Shown here piece by piece: positions 31,289 to 40,169 of a DNA stretch of 43,425 nt. Under the pieces are notes generated by a model. That model was not told the DNA's origin. It worked only from the letters and a program-made list of their open reading frames with translations, and ran no database searches. The stretch spans positions 1 through 43,425 of the forward strand of contig CAYPEZ010000001.1 of assembly GCA_964409985.1 (NCBI GenBank). Reading direction: 5' to 3'. The position numbers and the translations under genes were made by a program. This DNA comes from CAYPEZ01 sp964409985 (GTDB lineage Bacteria; Patescibacteriota; Minisyncoccia; Phycocordibacterales; UBA6899). Every line of letters begins with the position of its first letter. The stretch's first letter is position 1.

Positions 31289-32257
31289 TTATTGTACCTG
31301 ATTGGGAGGCGTGCGTCCTTCAAAATACGCAATAAGATTTTCAGCAGCAAGACGCGCCATCTCCCCTCTCGTTGTTTCAGTAGCAGAAGCGATGTGTGGA
31401 GTCAAAACTGCGCTTTCACATTCTGTGAGTCCCGAAGCAAGTCGAGGTTCGTTTTCGTAGACATCTAGACCTGCTCCGGCAATCTTCCCTTTTTTCAGAG
31501 CATCAACTAGCGCAACTTCATCCACCACTGGTCCACGAGATGTATTGATGAGATATGCTGACTTTTTCATGAGCGCAAGACGGTCAGCGTTAATGAGATG
31601 CTTCGTCGAATCAAGGAGTGGCACGTGGATGGACACAACATCAGCATGCTCAAGTACCCCCTCCACCGAAGGATAAAATGTTGCTCCAGTCTCTTTTTCA
31701 AAATCAGGATTTTGCTTTACATCATAGTAAATCACGTTCATATCAAAACCTTTTTGACAGTGATATGCGAGGCGAGAGCCAATACGTCCCGCACCCAGCA
31801 CTCCTAGTGTTTTGCCTTTGAGGTCTGTTCCAAGAAGCATCATGGGGCCCCATCCTTCATATTTTCCAGCTCGAACGAGTCGGTCTCCTTCAACGCTACG
31901 TGTTGCAACAGCAAGAATGAGTGCCATTGCATGTTCAGCAACGGTATTAGTCAACGCCCCAGGAGTGTTGGTGATAGTGATGCCACGCTTCTTTGCCTCA
32001 GGCACATCAATGTTATTAAATCCTACCGCATAGTTGGCAAAGATTTTTGCAGATGGCACAGCATCAAAGACAGCACCATTGATCGTATCGGTCAGGAGAC
32101 ACAACACTCCGTCGTACGGCTTTGCTCTTAGCGCTGAGAGAAGTTCGACTTGGGTGAGCACTCCATCTTTTTCGCTCACATCAAGCGTAAAGCCCTTGTC
32201 TCGAAGCATCGAGAGGCCAATCTCGGGAATCCGTCGTGTCACATAGATATTCGGCAT
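31289..32257 (-). CDS. D-2-hydroxyacid dehydrogenase (glyoxylate/hydroxypyruvate reductase type)
   Basis: The 322-residue NAD(P)-dependent dehydrogenase reduces 2-keto acids to D-2-hydroxy acids. The Rossmann motif is LGVLGAGRIGS (151-161). The catalytic triad is R241 (NTSRGPVVDE), E270 (YENEP) and H288 (LTPHIASAT). NYAVGFNNIDVPEAKKRGI is typical of the GyaR/GRHPR branch. The substrate (glyoxylate, hydroxypyruvate or glycerate) is inferred from the family only. Confidence 0.92.
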   Translation of the reverse strand: MPNIYVTRRIPEIGLSMLRDKGFTLDVSEKDGVLTQVELLSALRAKPYDGVLCLLTDTINGAVFDAVPSAKIFANYAVGFNNIDVPEAKKRGITITNTPGALTNTVAEHAMALILAVATRSVEGDRLVRAGKYEGWGPMMLLGTDLKGKTLGVLGAGRIGSRLAYHCQKGFDMNVIYYDVKQNPDFEKETGATFYPSVEGVLEHADVVSIHVPLLDSTKHLINADRLALMKKSAYLINTSRGPVVDEVALVDALKKGKIAGAGLDVYENEPRLASGLTECESAVLTPHIASATETTRGEMARLAAENLIAYFEGRTPPNQVQ

Positions 32258-32302
32258 GTCAAAAAGAAATAGAAATAACGATTACCTCAATATCCTATCA
32301 TA

Positions 32303-32335
32303 AAAGCACCTCCAGAAGAGGCGCTTTTAAAAAGT
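32303..32335 (-). terminator. Rho-independent terminator
   Basis: On the minus strand AAAAGCGCCTC pairs with GAGGTGCTTTT around TTCTG. It closes the LamG/peptidoglycan-binding gene. Confidence 0.85.
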
Positions 32336-32350
32336 CCTGTGAATAAGAGG

Positions 32351-33613
32351 CTACGGCGTTACCCCGATTTTCGTGCGGGTCTTTGGCCCTGCAATGCCCA
32401 CAGGGTCAAGCCCGTTTGCCTTTTGAAATGCAGTTACGGCTGCCTTTGTCATGACCCCAAAGTACCCAGTCGCTTTTGCAGAAAGGTATCCTTTCTTTAT
32501 GAGATACTCTTGAAGTACTATCACGTCAGCGCCACGCGAACCTATCATAAGTGTCTTGGAAAGTGTTGGGCCACTGCCGAGAATAATTTCAGTGACAGGA
32601 ACTTGAGTCAACGTCGTCGGGGTTGTTGTCGCACCCTGGGGCAACACATGAGCGTTGATTGTCGCGCTCGACGGCACTCCTCCTGTCTTTGTACACGTAA
32701 TGGTATATGAACTATCCGTAGCAAGCTTTGTGAACGTTACACTTCCCGTAAGTGCGATTGGTGCTGTTTCCCAAGATGCGGTACATGAATTGGCATTTGT
32801 AACATTCCATGTCAGATGAATTGATCCTCCGAATGGAATAGTCTCTCCAGATGAAGTCAATGAAATTTGGGGCGTTGCGCCAACGGGAATTGATGGTCCT
32901 TTTTGATTTGTCTCATTATAGAGAGCCCTCGCATCATCAAGTGTAAGTGCGGTTCCAAAGATACGGACATCGTCAACAACTCCATCGAGCACACCAGTAA
33001 AATCAGACGCATCAAGCGCTCCGAGTGTATAGCGGAGATTCCCAGTGGTAAAGTCTGAGACCCACTTCCCTGTATTTGCACCAGTCACGAGCACTTCTTC
33101 TCCGTTCACATATACACTATATTTCAGTGCGTTTGCCGAGAGAACAATGTGGTACCAAGTTGATTTATCAAAGATAGCAGATGTGTCGACTTTCTGTGCG
33201 CTGGATCCTGATCCTGCACGTGTTCGAAGAATAAGCCGTCCTTCATAATCAGTCCCGAGTGACCAAAAGACTTTATCATCAGATGGACTACGTGCGGAGA
33301 AAAAGAAATTATTATTTGAAAGCGTATTGGCTTCTACCCACAAAGAGATACTCCCTTCCGTTCCTTGTGGAAGGATATTTTCTCCAAGCGTGACGACTTC
33401 CCCACTTTTTCCATCAAAGCCAACTGCGGTGCCAGATTTCCCAGACACCCATCCTGCTCCTCCTTGAATAAGCGCTTGACCAGAACCCACTGAAGGATTC
33501 GATGATGTTCCACTTCCTTCATCAAGAGGAAAGTAGAGCGTTGGAGTAGCAGCACTTGCAAACAAAGGACTAAGAATAAAAAGAGTGCCAATAACGAGAG
33601 AGCGATGTTTCAT
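32351..33613 (-). CDS. Secreted LamG-domain protein with a peptidoglycan-binding C terminus
   Basis: The 420-residue protein has a signal peptide (LVIGTLFILSPLFASA), then a LamG/concanavalin-like domain (about 25-235) with repeated WYHIVLSA and GVVDDVRIFGTAL motifs. An Ig-like segment follows (about 245-325, ISLTSSGETIPFGGSIHLTW), a Thr/Pro linker, and a PG_binding_1 domain (about 355-420, GSRGADVIVLQEYLIKKGYL...GYFGVMTKAAVTAFQ). The last domain should hold the protein on the cell wall while the LamG part binds glycans or other ligands. TATTAT lies 6 bases before the ATG. It is 22 bases after the aldolase gene. Confidence 0.88.
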   Translation of the reverse strand: MKHRSLVIGTLFILSPLFASAATPTLYFPLDEGSGTSSNPSVGSGQALIQGGAGWVSGKSGTAVGFDGKSGEVVTLGENILPQGTEGSISLWVEANTLSNNNFFFSARSPSDDKVFWSLGTDYEGRLILRTRAGSGSSAQKVDTSAIFDKSTWYHIVLSANALKYSVYVNGEEVLVTGANTGKWVSDFTTGNLRYTLGALDASDFTGVLDGVVDDVRIFGTALTLDDARALYNETNQKGPSIPVGATPQISLTSSGETIPFGGSIHLTWNVTNANSCTASWETAPIALTGSVTFTKLATDSSYTITCTKTGGVPSSATINAHVLPQGATTTPTTLTQVPVTEIILGSGPTLSKTLMIGSRGADVIVLQEYLIKKGYLSAKATGYFGVMTKAAVTAFQKANGLDPVGIAGPKTRTKIGVTP

Positions 33614-33635
33614 ACTTTTATAATACTATAAACTC

Positions 33636-34484
33636 TTAGAGCCCTGCAAAAAGTCGCAATTTATCCGACACAACAAGTTTCATTGCTTCGACTGATGGTT
33701 TCATGATTTTGTACGGAGCAACTTCGTCCGGATGTTCAGCAATCTGCTTTTTAAGCGCATCGCGGTATGCAACTCGCACCTCTGTATTAATGTGCACGAT
33801 AGCAACTCCAGCGTCGATACATGCTCGAACTTCTTCTTTTGTGTTTCCTGATGCACCGTGCAGAACAAGAGGAACACCCGTTGCTTCAGCAATCGCACGA
33901 GCAAGGTCCGGCTTGAGCTCAGGCTCTGGAGCGTTCTTGAGCATGCCGTGAATATTCCCAATCGCAGGAGCAAAAAGATCCACTCCTGTCTCCTTTACAA
34001 ACTTCGTCGCATCTTCAACGGTTGTCATGGTGACACCCTCCGGCACAGCATCGAGTTCCTTAGACGACTGGCCGATGTACCCAAGCTCTGCCTCAATGAG
34101 CACCTTCGGATTTTTACTTCGAGCATATTCGACTGCTTGTTTCGTGAGTGCGATATTCTCGTCGAGACCAAGTTTTGCATTGTCCATAATGACACTATCA
34201 AACCCCACATCAATGGCCTCTTTCACTCTCTCGAGTGAATACGTATGATCTGCATTAATAAAGATTGGGTACTGATGTTCATCTCGTAGCGAATGCACTA
34301 AAGCCACGACTTGTCTTACGCCTATAAAATCTCGCTCTCCTTCCGACACTCCAATAATCACAGGAAGATTGAGTGCTTTTGCAGACTGAAAGATAGCATT
34401 CAGTCCTTCGATGTTTGAAATATTAAAGTGCCCCACCGCTCGCTTATTCTTTTGCGCATCAAGAATAATATCTTTATATGTCAT
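33636..34484 (-). CDS. fba: Class II fructose-bisphosphate aldolase
   Basis: The zinc aldolase splits fructose 1,6-bisphosphate into two triose phosphates. I start at ATG 34484 (MTYKDIILDAQKN), giving 282 residues. Metal and active-site motifs are INADHTY (D79, H80), EAELGYIG (E131), GNIHG (H179) and VLHGASG (H209). The last zinc motif differs slightly from the usual GTSHG form, and tagatose-bisphosphate aldolase is a less likely alternative. TACACT is 7 bases before the ATG. It complements gap and transketolase elsewhere in the window. Confidence 0.92.
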   Translation of the reverse strand: MTYKDIILDAQKNKRAVGHFNISNIEGLNAIFQSAKALNLPVIIGVSEGERDFIGVRQVVALVHSLRDEHQYPIFINADHTYSLERVKEAIDVGFDSVIMDNAKLGLDENIALTKQAVEYARSKNPKVLIEAELGYIGQSSKELDAVPEGVTMTTVEDATKFVKETGVDLFAPAIGNIHGMLKNAPEPELKPDLARAIAEATGVPLVLHGASGNTKEEVRACIDAGVAIVHINTEVRVAYRDALKKQIAEHPDEVAPYKIMKPSVEAMKLVVSDKLRLFAGL

Positions 34485-34534
34485 AGGTCTAAGTGTACTC
34501 CGTATGCATGCTTCTATCCAGTATAAGAATGAGT

Positions 34535-34563
34535 AAACAAAACCCGCTCTATAGAGAGCGGGT
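34535..34563 (-). terminator. Rho-independent terminator
   Basis: ACCCGCTCT pairs with AGAGCGGGT over a 4-base loop, followed on the minus strand by TTTGTTT. The stop codon of the upstream small gene is inside the hairpin. Confidence 0.85.
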
Positions 34564-34800
34564 AGAAACTGGGAGAGAAGATTGAATGAGCATCCAGACA
34601 TTGTGAGGGTTATTCTTTTTTGAGAGCGACAGGTACCCAGGATGATGCTCGGTCAAAGCGATGTCACGCATGCGTGTGTCAGGAAATTCTCTCTTGATGA
34701 TTTTCCTGAGCATCGACCGTTTGATGTGCCCTTTTGGGAAAAACACAAAACGCGTTCCATCGAGGAGATCTCCAACACAATAATGTGCGACGATATGCAT
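34549..34800 (-). CDS. Small hypothetical protein
   Basis: The 83-residue protein is basic and soluble and contains VFFPKGHIKRSMLRKIIKRE. The ATG at 34800 has a GGAG ribosome site 7-8 bases upstream, and the gene ends in its own terminator, both good signs that it is real. I recognise no family. It diverges from the PfkB kinase gene (84 bp between starts). Confidence 0.6.
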   Translation of the reverse strand: MHIVAHYCVGDLLDGTRFVFFPKGHIKRSMLRKIIKREFPDTRMRDIALTEHHPGYLSLSKKNNPHNVWMLIQSSLPVSTRSL

Positions 34801-34871
34801 GATTCATCTCCATCAAAAAGAAAATCTTCCGCCACCACCCTACCCCCCTTCTCGATGAACGTCAATCTCGA

Positions 34872-34883
34872 TATACTGTTGGG
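34872..34883 (+). promoter_or_regulatory. Predicted leaderless promoter of the PfkB kinase gene
   Basis: TATACT (34872-34877) is followed by 6 bases and the ATG. There is no ribosome site. The -35 region is weak. Confidence 0.55.
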
Positions 34884-35912
34884 ATGGATACACAACAACC
34901 GCCCTTTGATTTCGTCGCTATTGGAGACACTGTCACCGATGCATTTATTCGTATTAAGCAAGCAAGTGTCTTTCATATCGAAACCCCTTCGGGTGAAGAA
35001 GAGACGCAGTTGTGCCTTGTCAATGGCGCAAAAATTCCTTATGAGTTTGCGACTGTCCTCGCTGGAGTCGGGAACTCAGCGAATGCAGCTGTCTCTGCGA
35101 CACGCCTCGGTCTCCGGAGTGCACTTATTGCTGATGTGGGGAATGATGAACATGGAAGAGAGATTATTGAGACGCTCAAAAAGCAAGGTGTCGATACGCG
35201 GTACATCCGCGTGCACGATGGGAAGGTGTCCAACTATCACTACGTCCTTTGGCATGGAGCAGAGCGCACCATCCTCATCAAACACGAAGCCTATGAGTAC
35301 GCCCTCCCTGCAGACCTCGAGACTCACGAGCCCCGATGGATGTACTTTTCTTCTGTCGGAGAAAACTCACTCCCCTATCACGAAGCTATTGCAGACTATC
35401 TCGAGAGACATCCGAATGTACGCCTCGCATTCCAACCTGGAACATTTCAGATTAAACTCGGCGCAGAACGTCTCAAGCGTCTTTATGCCAGAACCGAAGT
35501 ATTCTTCTGCAACACAGAAGAAGCACGACTCATTCTGAAAACCAACGAACCTGACCCGTCAAAGCTCCCGAAGATGATGGCTGCACTGGGCCCAAAGATT
35601 CCCGTGATTACGGACGGACCAAAAGGTATGTATACCTACGATACAAAAACTGATACGACATTTTTCATGCCTCCATACCCAGACCCAAAACCACCACTCG
35701 AACGTACCGGTGCAGGAGATGCGTGTGCATCAACATTCACTTCAGCCCTAGCACTCGGAAAATCCGTTGAGGAAGCATCACAGTGGGGACCAATCAACTC
35801 CATGTCTGTTGTCCAGTATGTTGGTGCTCAGGAAGGACTTCTCTCAAGAGAGAAACTTGAAGAACATCTCAAAAACCGACCTCTTGATTACGTTCCGAGA
35901 AAAATCTCCTAA
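34884..35912 (+). CDS. PfkB-family sugar kinase
   Basis: The 342-residue ribokinase-family enzyme phosphorylates a sugar or nucleoside using ATP. The N-terminal FVAIGDTVTD, the AGVGNSANAAVSATRLGL substrate-binding helix and the C-terminal anion-hole motif RTGAGDA (catalytic D279) are all present. The specificity cannot be read from sequence: ribokinase, adenosine kinase or a fructose-6-phosphate kinase are all possible. It is the only plus-strand gene in this part and converges with the large surface protein gene (9 bases between stops). Confidence 0.9.
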   Translation: MDTQQPPFDFVAIGDTVTDAFIRIKQASVFHIETPSGEEETQLCLVNGAKIPYEFATVLAGVGNSANAAVSATRLGLRSALIADVGNDEHGREIIETLKKQGVDTRYIRVHDGKVSNYHYVLWHGAERTILIKHEAYEYALPADLETHEPRWMYFSSVGENSLPYHEAIADYLERHPNVRLAFQPGTFQIKLGAERLKRLYARTEVFFCNTEEARLILKTNEPDPSKLPKMMAALGPKIPVITDGPKGMYTYDTKTDTTFFMPPYPDPKPPLERTGAGDACASTFTSALALGKSVEEASQWGPINSMSVVQYVGAQEGLLSREKLEEHLKNRPLDYVPRKIS

Positions 35913-35921
35913 ACATTGTGC

Positions 35922-38276
35922 TTACAAAAACGCACCGTCACCTCGTCGACGACGAGTAATGTTTCTGTACGCAATGTAGAGAAGTCCTGCTGCTCCACCA
36001 AGAAAGAACACAGCGAGAACGCTCATGGCAGAATGAGAAAATATGGTATATCCACTGAATCGAGTCTGTTCAGGGGTGACTGAGACTTTTGCCCCCTTAA
36101 TAAAAAATGTTCGTGGTGTACTTTTTGCAAGGACGCGCCCAACACTATCTGTCACTGCGACAAACGCATGATGTTCTCCATCAGAAAGTATTGAGGTGAT
36201 AGGTGCCGTCCACCACCCTTCTGTATTAGCTTTCACACGAATAATTGTAGGATCGCTAAACACGTAGATGGTGACCACAGTATTTGGAAACGCCTTCCCC
36301 GAAATCACAAGTGGTGTAGTAGTGCTTGACTGTGACTCATCGGTCGCACGAACACTGTCAACGGAGAGATATTCAATACCATCAACTCCCCCGATAGATG
36401 GGTTTTCAAAACGAAGAGCTTCGCCCTTTGAAGACAATGGATTTCTATTTTGTAGCATCTCTATCTGATCAAGAACTCCATCTTTATCGGAATCTGACTG
36501 ATTCGCATTTGTGCCAAAAAAATGAGTTTCATCATAGTCACTCAACCCATCTTGGTCTGTGTCTACAGACAAGGGTGGACGCTCCGCAAATGCTCGGAGG
36601 ATCTCTTTTCGCGCTTGCGCAATAATGTCCTCAGCCTCTTCACGGAGGTCATCAGGGAGGAGACCTAAGCACATATCATCGTGGTCGGCTGTCGCACAAA
36701 AAATTCTCAAGTCTTCTGGGGTACGAAGAGCGGGTGGAAGGCTTTCTCCAACAGAAAGAATTTCCTTTGTTGAGATGAGATCTGCGACACCCCGAACTGG
36801 GAGCGTGAGCCCTGTACTTTCATCAACTTGGATCTGGTGGAACAGTGGCTCGTCTGGGAGCAAATCTAATGATATATCCGGAAATTCAATAGAAGATTTC
36901 GTCGTAGGAATTGGAGGTGTCATCGCTGAAATTGATTGTGTGGTGAGATCCGATGGAAGAATCGTCACCAATCGACTTCCTGGCACAGAATCGCCCTTTG
37001 CCTGCACTGCATGAGCGACGAGACTATATTCTCCAGGTACCGCAGCTCCCACATTCCAAACATAAAGCCAACGACTACTATTTCCATCACGGGTCATCGC
37101 CCCGAGGACAAGACGATCATTTTTCCCCACTCGCTCCAGCGTCACTCCGGTCGCACCTCCTACATCAAGTCGAAGTGCGATAACTTCCCCTTGCTTCACA
37201 ACAGGATCAACGAGTTTTCCATCACGAAAAAAAAGAATTGTTCCAGGTTTTGGTGGCACATATGCTCCTGTTGAAAGAGGGCACTGCGTAATAGTGAGAG
37301 CACCGGCTGTCACACCTTTTGTTTCAGCAATGATTCCTGCCCTCGGAACAAAAGACCATGTATAGGACCCATTGCGAAGATATGCTACCCCAGGCTGAAG
37401 CTGTGTGACTTCACCAAGAGAGGTGTCCTTCACAGAAAAATATCCCGCGTCCTCTGGCGTCAATCCAAAGTAGACATCGACCCCTTCCTCAATGGGGTCA
37501 CAAACTTCTCCAACCTTAACCTTTGGGATCACTTCTGTCGCACACGAATGTAAAGAAAACGCCCCTGACGATTCTCCAGAAATACGGTACCCCGATTCCG
37601 CATCAGCCTTCCATGTATATGCCCCATTTGGAAGATATGCCAGTCCTTGCGTGATCGTCGTCACAACATTTCCATTAGCTTTTGAGATGGTGACACGTGC
37701 TCCACGAGGTTCGATAGATACAGCGACAGGAGTCATGCGCTTTGAGTCAAGACACGCTCCACCTGCGCTCACTGTTATACGAACTGGGGAAAAAGAATTC
37801 GATGACAGATCTTCTGTCCCTGTGCTCGGAGAAGATGGTGGGAGAATCGGATCAGTAGCAGTAGATTGCGGTAGCGACGAACATGCACCACTAATGGTGA
37901 ACGTCCCCGCATATGTCCCCGATCTCATGTATCCTGCGCGAGGAATTCCCTCCCATGTATAAGTTCCCACTGGAAGCTCATAGAGCCCAGGCTCTTTGTC
38001 ACCAAGATCGACTCCTCCAGCTCCATAGATACTAAAATATCCACCTTCGACTGGCTGTGAGAAAAAACCGACAGTACGCTGCGGAGATACTCCTGTACAA
38101 ACAACATCAGAAGACACCGCAACAGCATAAGACACGGGAAGCGATGGTATCCCTTGTCCAGAAGATACCACTTGTGCAACCTGTGCATCATTCTTTGTTG
38201 AGAACGACGAAACACCGAGTGTAAGCCCTACAAAAGCGATTGCAAGGACAAGTGGGGTGAGGAACGATTCCTTCAT
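35922..38276 (-). CDS. Large membrane-anchored surface protein with YTW repeats and calcium-binding motifs
   Basis: The 784-residue protein has an N-terminal signal segment (LVLAIAFVGLTLGVSSF). Three similar repeats of about 100 residues each contain a hallmark turn: GLYELPVGTYTWEGIP, GLAYLPNGAYTWKADA and GVAYLRNGSYTWSFVP. A thrombospondin type 3-like calcium site follows (about 570-615, DTDQDGLSDYDE and DSDKDGVLDQIE), then an Ig-like domain (LVISGKAFPNTVVTIYV). The C terminus has a transmembrane helix (about 748-772) and an arginine tail (RRRR). There is no LPXTG motif, so anchoring is by the helix. TATACT is 7 bases before the ATG. The function is unknown; adhesion is likely. Confidence 0.85.
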   Translation of the reverse strand: MKESFLTPLVLAIAFVGLTLGVSSFSTKNDAQVAQVVSSGQGIPSLPVSYAVAVSSDVVCTGVSPQRTVGFFSQPVEGGYFSIYGAGGVDLGDKEPGLYELPVGTYTWEGIPRAGYMRSGTYAGTFTISGACSSLPQSTATDPILPPSSPSTGTEDLSSNSFSPVRITVSAGGACLDSKRMTPVAVSIEPRGARVTISKANGNVVTTITQGLAYLPNGAYTWKADAESGYRISGESSGAFSLHSCATEVIPKVKVGEVCDPIEEGVDVYFGLTPEDAGYFSVKDTSLGEVTQLQPGVAYLRNGSYTWSFVPRAGIIAETKGVTAGALTITQCPLSTGAYVPPKPGTILFFRDGKLVDPVVKQGEVIALRLDVGGATGVTLERVGKNDRLVLGAMTRDGNSSRWLYVWNVGAAVPGEYSLVAHAVQAKGDSVPGSRLVTILPSDLTTQSISAMTPPIPTTKSSIEFPDISLDLLPDEPLFHQIQVDESTGLTLPVRGVADLISTKEILSVGESLPPALRTPEDLRIFCATADHDDMCLGLLPDDLREEAEDIIAQARKEILRAFAERPPLSVDTDQDGLSDYDETHFFGTNANQSDSDKDGVLDQIEMLQNRNPLSSKGEALRFENPSIGGVDGIEYLSVDSVRATDESQSSTTTPLVISGKAFPNTVVTIYVFSDPTIIRVKANTEGWWTAPITSILSDGEHHAFVAVTDSVGRVLAKSTPRTFFIKGAKVSVTPEQTRFSGYTIFSHSAMSVLAVFFLGGAAGLLYIAYRNITRRRRGDGAFL

Positions 38277-38289
38277 TCTCTATAGTATA
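38277..38289 (-). promoter_or_regulatory. Predicted leaderless promoter of the surface protein
   Basis: GGGTATACT ends 7 bases before the ATG. The hexamer (38289-38284) lies in the 3' part of the intergenic region beyond the transketolase stop. Confidence 0.55.
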
Positions 38290-39254
38290 CCCCGAGCCGC
38301 CGCGACAATACTGTCTTTATCCATATGGTACTCGCGGATAAGTTCATCTGGAGTTCCTGATTGCCCAAATTTGTCATCCACACCAATGAATGAGATTTTC
38401 GTTGGCTTCTTTTGGGAGAGAAATTCTGCTACAGCTCCACCGAGTCCACCCTTTCTCTGATGCTCTTCCACAGTCACAATTCCCTTCACTTCTCCTGCGA
38501 GTGTGAGGAGGGCTTCTTCGTCGAGAGGCTTCACAGTAGCCATATTGAGCATCACGACGCCAACGCCGGAATCATCGAGGGCCTTTGCAGCAAACAGTGC
38601 ATTATGGACCACCGATCCTGTCGCAACGATCCCAATCTGAATAGGGTTTGTTGTTGAACGGAAGAATTCTTGTGCTTTCCCTATTTCAAACGGCGTCTCT
38701 TCGGTTGTGATAATCGGCGTTGCTTCACGTGCGAATCGGATATATGCAGGGCCGTCCCACTTTGCAACCGCGAGAGTGGCTTTCTTCGCTTCGATAGCAT
38801 CACAAGGAGCAACGACAATCATGCGTGGAATAAGGCGCATGAGCGCAATGTCTTCGATGGCTTGGTGTGTGCCGCCGTCGGGACCCACTGAGATTCCCGC
38901 ATGACTTCCCACCACTTTTGCATTCACATTGTTGTAGCAGATTGTCGTTCGAATCTGCTCCCAGTTGCGACCAGGAGAGAACATTGCATATGAAGAAAAG
39001 AACGGAATCTTCCCCATCGCAGCCATTCCACTCGCGACAGACGCCATGGACTGCTCCATAATTCCCATCTCCACAAAACGGTTTGGGAACTTATTCTTAA
39101 AGAGGTGAATCATTGTTGATTCAGTGAGGTCTGCCGAGAGCGCGACGACATTGTGATCAAGTTCGCCTGCTTGGAGGAGTCCTTCGCCGAATCCCTTTCG
39201 AATAGGAGCTTGAGCAACGTCTTTATCAAATATTTTTGGATTAAGTGTGGTCAT
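38280..39254 (-). CDS. Transketolase, C-terminal subunit
   Basis: The pyrimidine-binding half and C-terminal domain of transketolase form a separate 324-residue polypeptide. FVEMGIMEQSMASVASGMAAMG contains the glutamate that activates TPP (E in GIMEQ). SHAGISVGPDGGTHQAIEDIALMR and the C-terminal VTVEEHQRKGGLGGAVAEFL are typical. It starts 3 bases after the stop of the N-terminal subunit, so the two are translated together and form the active enzyme, which moves two-carbon units between sugar phosphates. Confidence 0.95.
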   Translation of the reverse strand: MTTLNPKIFDKDVAQAPIRKGFGEGLLQAGELDHNVVALSADLTESTMIHLFKNKFPNRFVEMGIMEQSMASVASGMAAMGKIPFFSSYAMFSPGRNWEQIRTTICYNNVNAKVVGSHAGISVGPDGGTHQAIEDIALMRLIPRMIVVAPCDAIEAKKATLAVAKWDGPAYIRFAREATPIITTEETPFEIGKAQEFFRSTTNPIQIGIVATGSVVHNALFAAKALDDSGVGVVMLNMATVKPLDEEALLTLAGEVKGIVTVEEHQRKGGLGGAVAEFLSQKKPTKISFIGVDDKFGQSGTPDELIREYHMDKDSIVAAARGIL

Positions 39255-39257
39255 ATT

Positions 39258-40154
39258 TTATTGATGCTCGCTTGTGATACGCCCCCCAAGAGTTCGCAAC
39301 TCATTCAAAGCTACTTCACCTTGTTTATCCTTTGGCACCACAGCATCAGATCCCTTCCCTGGTGGATTGCCGTGCCACTCTGGCCGGCGCTCAGTAAACT
39401 CTACACCCTTACCTGGAATCGTGTGTGCAATGATCATCGACGGTTTGGAGAAAAATGCTTTTGCGTCCTGTATCGCATTGTTGATTGACTCGATATTATG
39501 CCCATCAATTTCTTGCACATGCCAACCAAAGGACTCCCATTTCTCACGGAGTGGTTCAAGGGGCATCACATCTTCAGTAAATCCATCGATCTGGATATTA
39601 TTGCGGTCAATGATAGCAACGAGATTGTGAAGCTTCTCCTTCCCTGCGAGCATCGCTGCCTCCCATACTTGACCTTCATTGATCTCGCCATCACCCATAA
39701 GGCAGTAGAAAAATCTGTTTGATGCACGACCACGGTCGATGCGGTCAGCAAGTGCCATCCCCACAGCTTGTGAGAGCCCGGACCCAAGAGGCCCGGATGA
39801 TGTCTCTATCCCTGGAAGCCATTCACGATGTGGATGTCCTTGGAGTCTTGAGCCAAATTTTCGGAGCGTTTTACACTCTTCAACTGGAAAGTATCCAGTG
39901 TGCGCCATCGATGCATAGAGGACAGGGGCAATGTGACCATTGGAAAGCACGAGGCGATCTCGATCTGGCCATTCTGGGTTCTTGGGATCGTGTTTGAGCG
40001 CATGCACATAGAGTGTGGCAAACACATCAGCCATCCCGAGAGGTCCTGCGGTATGCCCAGAACCAGCAGCGAGGAGCATTTCAATAATCGTCTGGCGAAT
40101 CTTGTTTGCGATGATTTCGATCTCTTTTATTTTTGCATCATGAAGGTGCTCCAT
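39258..40154 (-). CDS. Transketolase, N-terminal (TPP-binding) subunit
   Basis: The 298-residue protein starts at ATG 40154; a TTG at 40160 is also in frame. It has the TPP motif GDGEINEGQVWEAAMLAG...IIDRNN, plus GHTAGPLGMADVFATLY and VLSNGHIAPVLYA. Together with the C-terminal subunit it makes a complete split transketolase, common in archaea and CPR bacteria. TAGAAT lies 9 bases before the ATG, so it may have its own leaderless promoter within the short gap after rpe. Confidence 0.95.
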   Translation of the reverse strand: MEHLHDAKIKEIEIIANKIRQTIIEMLLAAGSGHTAGPLGMADVFATLYVHALKHDPKNPEWPDRDRLVLSNGHIAPVLYASMAHTGYFPVEECKTLRKFGSRLQGHPHREWLPGIETSSGPLGSGLSQAVGMALADRIDRGRASNRFFYCLMGDGEINEGQVWEAAMLAGKEKLHNLVAIIDRNNIQIDGFTEDVMPLEPLREKWESFGWHVQEIDGHNIESINNAIQDAKAFFSKPSMIIAHTIPGKGVEFTERRPEWHGNPPGKGSDAVVPKDKQGEVALNELRTLGGRITSEHQ

Positions 40155-40169
40155 TACCAAGTCATTCTA
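40155..40169 (-). promoter_or_regulatory. Predicted leaderless promoter of split transketolase
   Basis: TAGAAT (40169-40164) is 9 bases before the ATG, and its first base abuts the stop of the upstream epimerase-like gene. Confidence 0.45.
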
